Assembly: GCA_016432725.1 (NCBI GenBank)
Contig: JACJDG010000003.1
Location: 992,001 to 1,056,000 of the forward strand
Source of the DNA: Streptomyces sp. DHE7-1
GTDB taxonomy: Bacteria; Actinomycetota; Actinomycetes; Streptomycetales; Streptomycetaceae
Length of the DNA stretch: 64,000 bases
Direction: 5' to 3'
Every line of letters begins with the position of its first letter. Positions within the stretch are counted from its first letter, which is position 1. A model generated the notes under the pieces. The model was not told where the DNA came from, searched no databases, and saw nothing but the letters and a program-made list of their open reading frames with translations. Position numbers and translations under genes: made by a program. Below, piece by piece: positions 1 through 9,246 of this stretch.

Positions 1-491
1 GGGCCCGCCCCGCGGTCACCGTCCTCGGCATCGACTGCCCGCCGGTCGTGGGCGCCACGCCGTCGGTGCAGGCCGGGGCGCGGGCGCTGATCAGCCTGCG
101 GGTGCCGCCGGGTGTGGACGCGGCCGAGGCGACCAAGCTGCTGCAGGCGCACATCGAGGCGCACACCCCGTGGGGCGCCCGGGTCACCACCGAGCAGATC
201 GGCCAGGGCCAGGCCTTCCGCGCCGACACCTCCAGCCCCGCCTACCAGGCGATGGCCGACGCGATGGCGGTCGCCTACCCGGGCGAGACCATGAGCTACG
301 CGGGCCAGGGCGGCTCCATCCCACTGTGCAACACCCTCGCCGGCCTCTACCCGCAGGCGGAGATCCTGCTGATCGGCCTGAGCGAGCCCGAGGCGCAGAT
401 CCACGCGGTCAACGAGAGCGTGTCTCCGCAGGAGCTGGAGCGGCTGTCGGTCGCCGAGGCACTGTTCCTGACCAACTACGCGGCGGGCTGA
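1..491 (+). CDS. M20-family dipeptidase, C-terminal part (5' end outside window)
   Basis: The frame is open from base 3 to the TGA at 489-491, about 162 residues, so the start lies upstream of the window. This is the end of an M20 metallopeptidase (zinc-dependent dipeptidase or deacylase; the family is usually 440-470 residues). Visible are a dimerisation-domain segment and the family tail: a Gly-Gly-Ser-Ile-Pro stretch followed by a His in 'AQIHAVNES' that fits the C-terminal zinc-ligand histidine. The remaining metal ligands would be in the missing part. The substrate cannot be told from this fragment. It is followed on the same strand by the metallo-beta-lactamase-fold gene after about 60 bp. 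Confidence 0.85.
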   Translation, partial: ARPAVTVLGIDCPPVVGATPSVQAGARALISLRVPPGVDAAEATKLLQAHIEAHTPWGARVTTEQIGQGQAFRADTSSPAYQAMADAMAVAYPGETMSYAGQGGSIPLCNTLAGLYPQAEILLIGLSEPEAQIHAVNESVSPQELERLSVAEALFLTNYAAG

Positions 492-553
492 ACCCTTCTG
501 CCCGCAGCAGAGCGCCCTCGCCGGCGGGCGGGGGCGCCGCCTACGTTCGACTG

Positions 554-1272
554 ATGGACGTGCTGGAACTGCTCCCCGCCTGCATCTGCTGCGCTTCCCG
601 GTCGGCCAGGCCTATCTCTGGCGCGACGGCGACGAGCTGTCGCTGATCGATGCCGGGCCGATCGGCTCGGGCCGCGCGATCGCCCGGGCGGTCACGGCGC
701 TCGGCCGCGCCCCCGGGGACGTACGGCGGATCGTGCTGACGCACTTCCACGAGGACCACGCCGGCGGGGCGGCCGAGTTCGCCGCGCTGAGCGGTGCCGA
801 GGTGCTGGCGCACGAACGGGACGCGCCGTTCGTGCTCGGTGAACGCCCGGGCCCGCCCCCGCGGTTCGAGGAGTGGGAGCTGCCGGTCCACGCGGAGGCG
901 GCACGGCACCTGCCCGGGGGCGAGCCGGAGCGGCCCCGGCACGTCACCGCGTTGTTGGACGGCGCGGTGCTCGGCTTCGGCGGCGGCGCGCGGGTGCTCC
1001 ACGTCCCCGGGCACACGGACGGCAGCATCGCCGTCTTCCTCCCGGACGAGGGTGTGCTGTTCACCGGCGACACGGTGGCCGCCTCGCCGGCCGACGGAAC
1101 GGTCATGCCGGGGGTGTTCAACCTCGACCGGCCTCGGCTGATGGGTTCCCTGCGCCGGCTGACCGCCCTCGACGCCGAAGTGGCCTGCTTCGGGCACGGC
1201 CGACCGGTGGTGGGCGGTGCGTCGGCCGCCCTGCGCGGAGCGGCGGCCGAGGGCGGACCGTCCACCGGCTGA
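554..1272 (+). CDS. Metallo-beta-lactamase-fold hydrolase (apparent frameshift near the start)
   Basis: The protein is a zinc hydrolase of the MBL superfamily, of unknown substrate. The metal site is seen as HFHEDH, then a His in 'PGHTDGS', the Asp in 'FTGDTV' and the late His in 'CFGHG', which is the complete family set. The ATG at 554 starts a frame reading MDVLELLP. The rest of the protein (RLHLLRFPVGQAYLW onward) lies one base out of phase, and adding one C to the run at 574-577 joins the two. I therefore read it as one gene of about 239 residues with a probable base-calling error. A start at the internal GTG 733 would begin inside the zinc motif and is rejected. It converges on the ATPase-NUDIX gene. 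Confidence 0.8.
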
Positions 1273-1292
1273 CAGCGGAGCCGCGAGAGGCC

Positions 1293-2348
1293 TCAGGCCG
1301 CCCGGCCCACCACCGGTACGCCGGCCTCCAGATACAGCGCGGCACCCCGCTCCCGGGCCCGGAGCGCCCAGCGCAGCCGCTCGTACCGCACCGGCGGCAG
1401 CAGGCCGGCGGCCTCCTGCTCGGTCGCGAAGCGCCAGCCGCGCAGCTCCGGCCCCGGCAGCAGCACCCGGGACGCCTCGGCGGAGTCCAGCGTCCCCCCG
1501 TCGAAGAGCAGGCGCAGTCCGCCGTAGCCGGGCGGTACCGGCCGTTCCCAGTCCACGACCAGCAGCCGGGGCACCTCCCGCAGCCGTATCCCGGTCTCCT
1601 CGGCCACCTCGCGCATCCCGGCCCGGGCGGGAGCCTCACCCCGCTCGACCACACCGCCGGGGAACTCCCAGCCGGGCTTGTAGGTGGGGTCGACGAGCAG
1701 CACCCGGTCCTGCTCGTCGAAGAGCAGCACACCGGCGGCCAGCGTCTCGGCGGTGGGCTCGGGGGTCTGCACGATGTCGACGGGCCGCACCGCACCGCTG
1801 CCCACGGCGTCGGCGACGCGGACGGCGGTCTCGTACGGGGTGAGGCCGCTGGAGTCCACGAGGTGCGCGTCGGCGGTGAGCCAGGAGGCCAGGGCGGCAC
1901 GGTAGGGCTCGAGGTGGTCGTACGCCCACTGCTGCTGCCGGTTCTCGCCCGCGGACGGGTCCGGCGGGAACCCGCGCCCGGCGATACGCTCCCGCAGGAT
2001 CGTTTCGGCCGGGGTGAGCAGCAGGTGCCGTACGGGGATCCGGCGGGCGGCGAGGCCGCCGAAGATCTCGTCGCGGTGCTCCTGGCGCAGCAGGGTCATG
2101 GGAACGACCAGCGTGCCGCCCAGCTCGGCGAGCATCGCGGCGGCCGTGTCGATCACGAGCCGGCGCCAGATCGGCAGGTCCTGGAAGTCGCCGACCTCGG
2201 CGAGGCGCTTGGGCGGCAGCAGGTGCGGGAGTGCCGCGCCGATGACCTCGGGGTCGAAGAGCGTGCTGTTCGGGATCAGTTCGATCAGTTCCCGTGCGGT
2301 CGTGGTCTTCCCCGCACCGAACGCGCCGTTGATCCAGACGACGGTCAC
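1293..2348 (-). CDS. AAA/P-loop kinase-like domain fused to NUDIX hydrolase
   Basis: A two-domain protein of 351 residues. The N-terminal part (about residues 1-185) is a P-loop NTPase with Walker A GAFGAGKTT near residues 8-16, resembling the small nucleotide/antibiotic-kinase-like ATPases of actinobacteria. The C-terminal part (about 205-340) is a NUDIX domain with a full Nudix box, 'GGVVERGEAPARAGMREVAEE' followed by TG. The GTG at 2348 is chosen because a strong AGGGGGAG ribosome site sits just upstream; the longer frame from 2393 has none. A plausible role is hydrolysis or phosphorylation of a nucleotide-linked small molecule, but the substrate is unknown. It is transcribed convergently to the MBL gene. 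Confidence 0.8.
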   Translation of the reverse strand: MTVVWINGAFGAGKTTTARELIELIPNSTLFDPEVIGAALPHLLPPKRLAEVGDFQDLPIWRRLVIDTAAAMLAELGGTLVVPMTLLRQEHRDEIFGGLAARRIPVRHLLLTPAETILRERIAGRGFPPDPSAGENRQQQWAYDHLEPYRAALASWLTADAHLVDSSGLTPYETAVRVADAVGSGAVRPVDIVQTPEPTAETLAAGVLLFDEQDRVLLVDPTYKPGWEFPGGVVERGEAPARAGMREVAEETGIRLREVPRLLVVDWERPVPPGYGGLRLLFDGGTLDSAEASRVLLPGPELRGWRFATEQEAAGLLPPVRYERLRWALRARERGAALYLEAGVPVVGRAA

Positions 2349-2435
2349 GGACTCCCCCTCTTCTGTTGGCCCCCTGTGGCTTGCCCGCTCCACCCTGCCA
2401 CGGAAACCACGTCCAGTTGAGGGCGCGCATACGCC

Positions 2436-2471
2436 AGTGCCGGTGCCTCCCGTGAGGGTGACACCGGCACT
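2436..2471 (-). terminator. Hairpin between small secreted gene and ATPase-NUDIX gene
   Basis: AGTGCCGGTG (2436-2445) pairs perfectly with CACCGGCACT (2462-2471), with a short inner CCTC/GAGG pairing in the loop. It lies just downstream of the secreted-protein gene on the same strand, so a transcription terminator is the likeliest reading. No U-tract follows, as is usual in high-GC actinobacteria. Confidence 0.55.
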
Positions 2472-2489
2472 TTCACCGTCCGGTCCGGG

Positions 2490-2681
2490 CTACTTCTTGC
2501 CGCGCGCGTTCTCCGCCACGGCGAGGGTCGCCTCGCTGACCAGGTGGTCGACGTCGCCGAGCGTGTTGGAGAGCTTGAGGTCCCGGGCGGGCCCCTGGTC
2601 CGCGGCGTGGGACGGGGTGACGGCGGCCACGACGAATCCGGTGGCGAGGGAGGCGATGGCCAGCATGCTGCGCTTCTTCAT
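2490..2681 (-). CDS. Small secreted protein, function unknown
   Basis: A 63-residue protein with a clear Sec signal peptide: basic start MKKR, a hydrophobic core of about 17 residues and an Ala-x-Ala-like cleavage site after residue 26 (SHA|ADQ). The mature peptide of about 37 residues has no cysteine and is weakly amphipathic and charged. It is therefore not a chaplin or a disulfide-stabilised peptide. It has its own downstream hairpin and sits between the ATPase-NUDIX gene and the ROK kinase. Function is unknown to me. Confidence 0.7.
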   Translation of the reverse strand: MKKRSMLAIASLATGFVVAAVTPSHAADQGPARDLKLSNTLGDVDHLVSEATLAVAENARGKK

Positions 2682-2712
2682 GCCCTGATCAACTGCCGAA
2701 CCCTGCGGAGGG

Positions 2713-3745
2713 TCACGCGGATGACGCGGATTCGCCCCCGCCGGTCCTGCCGCGTCGACGGCCCCGGGGACCGTGCACGCCGCGGGACCGCGGCTCAGAC
2801 CCCGCCGCCGTCGCGTCCGGACGCCGGGACAGCGCGGCCGCGGCGGCGCCGACCAGGCCCGCGTCCGTGCCCATCTGCGCCGGCGTGACCGTCAGACGCC
2901 GGACGAAGGAGAGGGTCGCGTAGTCGGTGAGCGCCCTGCGCAGCGGCGTGAAGAGGATGTCGCCGGCCTTGCCCACTCCCCGCCGATCACGGCGATGTCG
3001 ATCTCCACCAGGGTCGCGGTGGCCGCGATACCTGCGGCCAGGGCCTGCGCGGCCCGCTCGAAGGAGGCCACGGCCACCGGGTCGCCCGCCCGGGCGGCGG
3101 CGGCCACCGCCTCGGCGGAGGTGTCCCCGTCGGGGCCGGGCCGCCAGCCCCGCTCCAGGGCCCGGCGGGCGATGTTGGGGCCGCTGGCGATGCGCTCGAC
3201 GCAGCCGCGGGCACCGCACGGGCACGGGTCGCCGTCGAGGTCGACGCTGATGTGCCCGATGTGCCCCGCGTTGCCGGTCGGACCGGGATGCAGACGGCCG
3301 CCCAGCACCAGGCCGCCGCCGACCCCCGTCGAGACCACCATGCACAGCGCGTTGTCGTGGCCGCGGGCGGCCCCCTGCCAGTGCTCGGCCGCCGTGATGG
3401 CCACCCCGTCGCCGATCAGCTCCACCGGCAGGCCGCCGGTGGCCGCGCGCACCCGCTCGACCAGCGGGAAGCCACGCCAGCCCGGCACGTTCACCGGGCT
3501 CACGGTGCCCGCCGAGGCGTCCACCGGGCCCGCGCTGCCGATACCGACCGAGCCGGTCCGTCCCCACAGCGGGGAGCGGGCGAGATCGCCGAGCACGCCC
3601 TCGACGGCCCGCATGACCGTTTCTCCGTCCTGCTGGGCGGGGTCGCGCGCTGGGCACGGGCCTGGATCCGTCCAAGACCGTCCACCAGCGCGCCGGCGAT
3701 CTTGGTGCCGCCGATGTCGAGGGCCGCCACGAGGTCGGTGTACAT
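2713..3745 (-). CDS. ROK-family sugar kinase (two apparent frameshifts)
   Basis: ROK kinases phosphorylate glucose or other hexoses with ATP. Visible are the N-terminal phosphate-binding loop DIGGTKIAGALVDG, the sugar-binding GNAGHIGH segment and the zinc motif CPCGARGCVE. The protein needs three frames. Adding one base to the G run at 3639-3642 and one to the C run at 2978-2981 restores a continuous product of about 344 residues, and each shift sits in a G/C run. The ATG at 3745 has a GGGGAGA site 10-11 bases upstream. The last 35 residues are Arg/Gly-rich and look unlike the family, so the true end may differ. It is divergent from the LacI-type regulator, which probably controls it. Confidence 0.8.
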
Positions 3746-3850
3746 CAGAGTCAGATCTCCCCGTTGAAGCTCGAGAACCAAACAGACGCGGGCCGGTCAG
3801 GCGGTGGGGGCGCAGGCCGGAGACAGCTGTGAACAGTCTCTCGCGCATCT

Positions 3851-3862
3851 GACAACGTTGTC
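3851..3862. promoter_or_regulatory. Perfect LacI-type operator palindrome
   Basis: GACAACGTTGTC is a 12-bp perfect palindrome with the central CG typical of LacI/GalR operators. It lies in the 212-bp divergent region between the ROK kinase start (3745) and the LacI-type regulator start (3958). That is where an autoregulatory site controlling both genes would be expected. Confidence 0.65.
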
Positions 3863-3957
3863 CAGGCTCTATGCTCGACGCCACATCCTCATATGGACCA
3901 TCGAACACCGCAGCCGCCCTCCCAGAACTCCACGGACCCAGGACAGGACACCGCATC

Positions 3958-5006
3958 GTGCCCGAGACCACCCGCCGCGCAGACCGCCTCACCGGGAACC
4001 GTTACGGCAACCGCCCGACGATGAAGGACGTGGCGGCCCGGGCCGGGGTGGGCCTGAAGACGGTGTCCCGGGTGGTCAACGGCGAGCCGGGCGTCACCCC
4101 GGACACCGAGCGCCGGGTGCAGGAGGCGATCGAGGCGCTCGGCTTCCGCCGCAACGACAGCGCACGGGTGCTGCGCAAGGGCCGGACCGCCAGCATCGGC
4201 CTGATCCTGGAGGATCTCGCGGACCCGTTCTACGGCCCCCTCAGCCGCGCGGTCGAGGAGGTGGCCCGCGCCCACGGCGCCCTGCTGATCAACGGCTCCA
4301 GCGCGGAGGACCCGGAACGTGAGCAGGAACTGGCGCTGGCCCTGTGCGCGCGGCGGGTGGACGGGCTGGTGATCATCCCGGCCGGTGACGACCACCGCTA
4401 TCTGGAGCCGGAGCTGCGGGCGGGCGTGGCCACCGTGTTCGTGGACCGGCCCGCCGGCAAGATCGACGCCGACGTCGTCCTGTCCGACAACCACGGGGGC
4501 GCCCGCGACGGCGTGGCCCACCTGATCGCGCAGGGCCACCGCCGGATCGGCTTCATCGGCGACATGCCCCGTATCCACACCGCGGCGGAGCGGCTGCGCG
4601 GCTACCGCGCGGCCATGGAGGACGCGGGGATACCCGTCGAGGACGCCTGGATGTCCCTCGGCGCGACGGATCCGGAACGGGTGCGCCGGGCGGCCGAGGA
4701 GATGCTCTCCGGCCCCTCCCCGTGACCGCGATCTTCACCGGCAACAACCGGGTGACGGTCACGGTGATCCGGGTCCTCGCCGAGCGGACCCGGCCGGTCG
4801 CCCTCGTCGGCTTCGACGACATCGAGCTGGCCGACCTGCTCCGGCCCGGCGTCACCGTCGTCGCGCAGGACGCGGCCGCGCTCGGCCGGACGGCCGCCGA
4901 GCGCCTCTTCCGCCAGCTGGACGGCTCGCTCGTCGCGCCGGAGCGCATCGAGCTGCCGACCCGGCTGATCACCCGCGGCTCCGGCGAGCTGCCGCCCGCC
5001 GGCTGA
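3958..5006 (+). CDS. LacI-family transcriptional regulator (one apparent frameshift)
   Basis: The protein has an N-terminal HTH, 'MKDVAARAGVGLKTVSRVVN' (about residues 22-41), then a periplasmic-binding-protein-like effector domain, of normal family length (about 349 residues). The frame breaks at the C run 4718-4721. One added C joins 'LSGPSP' to 'VTAIFTGNN', a conserved core strand of the family, so the break is probably an error. GTG 3958 is preferred, with an AGGACAGG site about 7-10 bases upstream; ATG 3871 is also in frame but would overlap the operator region. It likely represses the divergent ROK kinase and itself in response to a sugar. The ligand is not predictable. Confidence 0.85.
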
Positions 5007-5033
5007 GCCGCCCGCGCCGGACGCCGGACGCCG

Positions 5034-6331
5034 TTACGTGGCGGAGGCCGTCAGGTCGCCGCGGCGGGGAGCCGCGAAGCCCTCCAGGTCGGCCCGGGTC
5101 AGTCCGCTCAGCCGGGCCACCTCGGCGATGTCGAGGGCCCCGCAGTCCAGACCGCGCAGCAGATAGCCGCTGAGGGCCTTGGCGGTGGCCGGCTCGTCCA
5201 TGACGTCGCCGCCGGTCCGGCCGACGTAGCGGGCGAGACGGCCCGCGGCCTGCTCGAAGCCCTCGCGGTAGAAGGCGAACACGGCGGCGTACCGGGTCGG
5301 GATGTGACCGGGGTGCATGTCCCAGCCCTGGTAGTAGGCGCGGGCCAGGGCGCGGCGGGTGAGGCCGTAGTGCAGGCGCCAGGCGTCGTGGACCTTCGCG
5401 GCCGGGCCGACCGGGAGGACGTTGGTGGAGCCGTCCGAGACTCGTACGCCGGTGCCCGCGGCCGCGACCTGCATCACCGCCTTGGCGTGGTCTGCGGCGG
5501 GGTGGTCGCTCGCCTGGTGGGCGGCGGACACGCCGAGGCAGGCGCTGTAGTCGAAGGTGCCGTAGTGCAGTCCGGTGGCGCGGCCCCGGCGGCCTGGATC
5601 ATCCGGGCGACGGTGGCGGTGCCGTCGGCGGCCAGGATGGCCTGGCTGGTCTCGATCTGGATCTCGAAGCCGAGCCGGCCCGCCGCCAGTCCGTGGGCCT
5701 TCTCGAAGGCCTCCAGCAGCCGTGCGAACGCGCCGACCTGCTCGGCGTACGTGACCTTCGGCAGGGTCAGCACCAGTCCGGCGGGAAGTCCGCCGGCCTC
5801 CATCAGTCCGGTGAGGAAGACGTCGAGGGTGCGGATGCCGCGGTCGCGCACCGCGGCCTCCATGCACTTCATGCGGATGCCCATGTACGGGGCCGCCGTG
5901 CCGTCGCGGTACGCCTCGGCGATCAGACGGGCCGCCCGTGCGGCCGCCTCGTCCTCCTCGGCGTCCGGGCGGGGGCCGTAGCCGTCCTCGAAGTCGACAC
6001 GCAGGTCCTCCACCGGCTCGCGCTCCAGCTTGGCGCGGACGCGGGAGTACACCGGCTCGGCGAGGTCGTCGGACAGACCCAGCACCGCGGCGAAGGCGGC
6101 GGCGTCGGGGGCGTGTTCGTCGAGCGCCGCGAGGGCCCGGTCGCCCCACGAGCGGATGGTGCCGGCGTCGAAGACGTCGCCGGGGACGTACACCGTGTGG
6201 ACGGGCTGGCGGGTACCGGGGTCGCCCGGGTAGCGGTGCGCCAGCTCCGCGTCGACCGGCGCGAGGGAGGCGCTGATCTCCTCGCTGACGGCACCCGCGA
6301 GGCTCGTGGCCACCTTCTCCTGCTGACCCAT
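5034..6331 (-). CDS. DUF6986-type aldolase/citrate-lyase-like TIM barrel (one apparent frameshift)
   Basis: A protein of about 432 residues resembling the HpcH/HpaI-citrate lyase superfamily and the actinobacterial DUF6986 proteins. Conserved stretches are 'DLRVDFEDGYGPR' (acidic metal-site type), 'MKCMEA', 'LPKVTYAEQV', 'LGFEIQIETSQAIL' and 'LHYGTFDYSA'. The frame breaks at the C run 5584-5587; one extra base restores 'IQAAG-RATGLHYGTFDYSACLG'. As far as I recall, homologues often neighbour malate synthase and allantoin genes, suggesting a role in glyoxylate or purine catabolism; that is inference. Two 15-bp palindromes directly upstream suggest control by an IclR/AllR-type repressor. Confidence 0.7.
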
Positions 6332-6347
6332 CCCACACCCTCCAATT

Positions 6348-6377
6348 TTCCGCTCTACGGAATCAACAATCCGTTGA
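6348..6377 (-). promoter_or_regulatory. Two abutting 15-bp palindromes upstream of the DUF6986 aldolase
   Basis: TTCCG-N5-CGGAA (6348-6362) is immediately followed by TCAAC-N5-GTTGA (6363-6377). Both are perfect 5-5-5 inverted repeats, starting 17 bases upstream of the aldolase ATG. The first has the look of IclR/AllR-family sites that control allantoin and glyoxylate genes in Streptomyces; the family assignment is inference. Confidence 0.6.
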
Positions 6378-6460
6378 ACGAAGTTATCCGGGGAGCTTCC
6401 CGCCGGTCAACACCCCCGCGAGGCCCGCCGGCACCGGTACGGCTGGGTCCAGCATGCGCC

Positions 6461-6495
6461 GAGGCCCCCGTGACCGCGCCGGTCACAGGGGCCTC
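6461..6495 (-). terminator. Terminator downstream of etfA
   Basis: A 15-bp stem with one mismatch (GAGGCCCC-c-GTGACC against GGTCAC-a-GGGGCCTC) and a 5-base loop. It lies 17 bases beyond the etfA stop and reads as an intrinsic terminator for the etf transcript. Confidence 0.75.
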
Positions 6496-6511
6496 GTGGA
6501 GCGAGGGGGGC

Positions 6512-7474
6512 TCAGCCCTTGCGGACCTTGACCTCGTCGGTCAGCTGCGGGACGACGTCGAAGAGGTCGCCGACCACGCCGTAGTCGACCAGGTCGAAGA
6601 TCGGGGCCTCGGCGTCCTTGTTGACGGCCACGATCGTCTTCGAGGTCTGCATGCCGGCGCGGTGCTGGATCGCGCCGGAGATGCCGTTGGCGATGTAGAG
6701 CTGCGGCGAGACCGACTTGCCGGTCTGGCCGACCTGGTTGGTGTGCGGGTACCAGCCCGCGTCCACCGCGGCGCGCGAGGCGCCGACGGCCGCGCCGAGG
6801 GAGTCGGCGAGCGCCTCGATGATCGAGAAGTTCTCGGCACCGTTGACGCCACGGCCACCGGAGACCACGATCGCGGCCTCGGTCAGCTCCGGGCGGCCCG
6901 TCGACTCACGCGGCGTGCGGCCGGTGACCTTGGTGCCGGTGGCCTTCTCGGAGAAGGACACGCTCAGGGCCTCTACCGCGCCGGCGGCCGGGGCGGCCTC
7001 CACGGCGGCCGAGTTCGGCTTGACCGTGATGACCGGGGTGCCCTTGCTGACACGGGACTTGGTGGTGAAGGACGCGGCGAACACCGACTGGGTGGCCACC
7101 GGACCCTCGTCGCCGGCCTCGAGGTCGACGGCGTCGGTGATGATGCCGGAGCCGATGCGCAGCGCCAGGCGGGCGGCGATCTCCTTGCCCTCGGCGGAGG
7201 ACGGGACCAGCACCGCGGCCGGGGAGACGGCCTCGTGGGCGGCCTGCAGGGCGTCCACCTTCGGCACGACCAGGTAGTCGGCGTACTCGGACGCGTCGTG
7301 GGTGAGGACCTTCACCGCGCCGTGCTCGGCGAGCGTGGCGGCGGTGTCGGCGGCGCCGTTGCCCAGCGCGACGGCGACGGGCTCGCCGATGCGGCGGGCC
7401 AGGGTCAGCAGCTCGAGGGTGGGCTTGCGGACGGCACCGTCCACGTGGTCGACGTAGACGAGGACTTCAGCCAT
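6512..7474 (-). CDS. etfA: Electron transfer flavoprotein alpha subunit
   Basis: EtfA binds FAD and, with EtfB, passes electrons from acyl-CoA and other dehydrogenases to the respiratory chain. The 320-residue length is normal. The C-terminal FAD domain carries the family signature: '[19 protein letters not shown]', '[36 protein letters not shown]' in consecutive segments and '[23 protein letters not shown]'. The gene lies 53 bp downstream of etfB on the same strand, and a strong hairpin follows. Two acyl-CoA-dehydrogenase-linked functions are in the wider region (AidB-like protein at 28.8 kb), but no dedicated partner is adjacent. Confidence 0.95.
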   Translation of the reverse strand: MAEVLVYVDHVDGAVRKPTLELLTLARRIGEPVAVALGNGAADTAATLAEHGAVKVLTHDASEYADYLVVPKVDALQAAHEAVSPAAVLVPSSAEGKEIAARLALRIGSGIITDAVDLEAGDEGPVATQSVFAASFTTKSRVSKGTPVITVKPNSAAVEAAPAAGAVEALSVSFSEKATGTKVTGRTPRESTGRPELTEAAIVVSGGRGVNGAENFSIIEALADSLGAAVGASRAAVDAGWYPHTNQVGQTGKSVSPQLYIANGISGAIQHRAGMQTSKTIVAVNKDAEAPIFDLVDYGVVGDLFDVVPQLTDEVKVRKG

Positions 7475-7527
7475 GGGATTGCTCTCCTGCGTAACGAAGT
7501 TGAGGGGCGGTCAGCGGGTGCGAGCCC

Positions 7528-8313
7528 TTAGATGAACTTCTGGCTCGCGAGGTACTCGGCGAGCTGCTTGCCGCCCTCGCCCTCGTCCTTGACGATGGTG
7601 CCGGCCGTGCGCGCCGGACGCGCGGCCGCGGCCTCGACCTTGGTCCAGGCACCCTCCAGGCCGACTTCCTCGGCCTCGATGTCCAGGTCGGACAGGTCCC
7701 AGGACTCCACCGGCTTCTTCTTGGCCGCCATGATGCCCTTGAAGGACGGGTAGCGCGCCTCGCCCGACTGGTCGGTGACGGACACGACGGCCGGCAGGGA
7801 GGCCTCGAGCTGCTCGCTGGCGGCGTCGCCGTCGCGACGGCCCTTGACCGTGCCGTCCTCGACCGAGACCTCGGAGAGCAGGGTGACCTGCGGGACGCCG
7901 AGACGCTCGGCGACCAGCGCCGGCACGACACCCATGGTGCCGTCGGTGGAGGCCATGCCGGAGATCACCAGGTCGTAACCGGCCTTCTCGATGGCCTTGG
8001 CCAGCACCAGCGAGGTGCCGATGGCGTCGGTGCCGTGCAGGTCGTCGTCCTCGACGTGGACGGCCTTGTCGGCGCCCATGGACAGGGCCTTGCGGAGCGC
8101 GTCCTTGGCGTCCTCGGGGCCGATGGTCAGCACGGTGACCTCGGCGTCGTCCGCGTCCTCCGCGATCTGCAGCGCCTGCTCCACCGCGTACTCGTCCAGC
8201 TCGGAGAGCAGACCGTCCACGTCGTCGCGGTCGACGGTCAGGTCATCGGCGAAGTGCCGGTCGCCAGTGGCGTCGGGCACGTACTTCACAGTGACAACGA
8301 TCCTCAAGCTCAC
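7528..8313 (-). CDS. etfB: Electron transfer flavoprotein beta subunit
   Basis: EtfB forms the heterodimer with EtfA and holds AMP. It is 261 residues, starting MSLRIVVTVKYVPD from a GTG with an AGGAG site. Family marks include 'TVDRDDVDGLLSELDEYAVEQAL' (two consecutive pieces), 'LTIGPEDAKDALRKALSMGAD', 'ISGMASTDGTMGVVPALVAERLG' and 'KGIMAAKKKP'. It is the first gene of etfB-etfA; a putative -10 (TATGCT) abutting a palindrome lies 30-55 bases upstream. Confidence 0.95.
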   Translation of the reverse strand: MSLRIVVTVKYVPDATGDRHFADDLTVDRDDVDGLLSELDEYAVEQALQIAEDADDAEVTVLTIGPEDAKDALRKALSMGADKAVHVEDDDLHGTDAIGTSLVLAKAIEKAGYDLVISGMASTDGTMGVVPALVAERLGVPQVTLLSEVSVEDGTVKGRRDGDAASEQLEASLPAVVSVTDQSGEARYPSFKGIMAAKKKPVESWDLSDLDIEAEEVGLEGAWTKVEAAAARPARTAGTIVKDEGEGGKQLAEYLASQKFI

Positions 8314-8344
8314 GCCGGCTCTCCTACTGCATCGTCATTTCCGG

Positions 8345-8363
8345 GCTGCCTCTTGGAGGCAGC
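8345..8363 (-). promoter_or_regulatory. Palindrome overlapping the putative etfB -10 region
   Basis: GCTGCCTC-N3-GAGGCAGC is a perfect 8-bp inverted repeat. On the minus strand the sequence TATGCT overlaps its upstream edge, so the start point would fall inside the palindrome and within about 50 bases of the etfB start. An operator is favoured, though a 5'-UTR hairpin is possible. Confidence 0.45.
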
Positions 8364-8531
8364 ATAGGCGCCTCAAGCGGCCGATCCCGGTCGGGGCGTC
8401 CGCGCGCTCCGACCGAAATATTACTCGTCAGTACACCCAGTTCCTGCCCGCTAAGCAAGCGCTTTGAACTGTGACCTTCGCAACGCAGCGTAACCGGAAT
8501 TCGACGTCGCCGCAGGACAGCGGCGGTGTGC

Positions 8532-9040
8532 TCAGTCCCGCAGTCCGTTGAAGCGGCCCTGGTGGTAGAGGAGGGGCGGCCGGCGCCCGTCGAGTCACCG
8601 AGGACCACCTCGGCCAGCACGATCCGGTGGTCGCCGGCCGGGACCCGGCCGACCACGCGGCAGACCAGCCAGGCGAGCACGTCGTCGAGCACGGGTACAC
8701 CCTCCGGGCCCTCGCGCCAGGCCGTGGGGGCGCCGAACCGGTCGGCTCCGCTGCGGGCGAAGGTGGCCGCCAGGTCGCTCTGGTGCTCACCGAGTATGTG
8801 GATGCCGACGTGCTCCGACGTCGCCACGGCGGGCCAGCTGGAGGCACCGGTACCGATGCCGAAGGAGACCAGCGGCGGCTCGGCGGAGACGGAGGTGAGG
8901 GAGGTGGCGGTGAAGCCGACAGGTCCCGCGCCGCCGCGGGCGGTGATCACCGCGACACCGGCGGCGTGCCGGCGGAAGGTGGAGCGAAGCAGGTCGGGAG
9001 AGGCGAGCTGCCAGGTGCTCAGTCCAGGAGTGGCCGTCAC
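8532..9040 (-). CDS. Flavin reductase-like, FMN-binding split-barrel protein (one apparent frameshift)
   Basis: The protein matches the NAD(P)H:flavin reductase family, which supplies reduced FMN or FAD to partner monooxygenases: 'LRSTFRRHAAGVAVITA', 'GFTATSLTSVSAEPPLVSFGI' in two adjoining pieces, and 'DHRIVLAEVV'. The typical ending 'RPLLYHQGRFNGLRD' is out of phase by one base; adding a G to the run 8573-8576 gives it and the stop at 8532. GTG 9040 is chosen for its AGAAGGA site. Length is then about 169 residues, normal for the family. No monooxygenase is adjacent, so the partner is unknown. Confidence 0.85.
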
Positions 9041-9246
9041 GGAGTTGTCCTTCTGCGAGAGGGGTCGAGCGGGGCCGGGGTCGGTCAACAGCCCGGACAG
9101 CGCGCGCTCGCGGTGCGGGCCAGGTCGACGTGGACCCGCCCGAAGAGAAGGAGTTCGGTCGGCACAGGGTCAGGCTGACGACACGTGGCACGCGCAGTCA
9201 AGTTCGGTCCGCGATCCGGGAGAAGGCTCACCGGGCCCCGGGGGCC

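Noticed and set aside
2713..3745. The ROK kinase and other split genes as genuine pseudogenes.
   Set aside because: Reading frames on both sides of each break stay fully conserved, including active-site motifs, and all breaks are of one type. That argues for sequence error.
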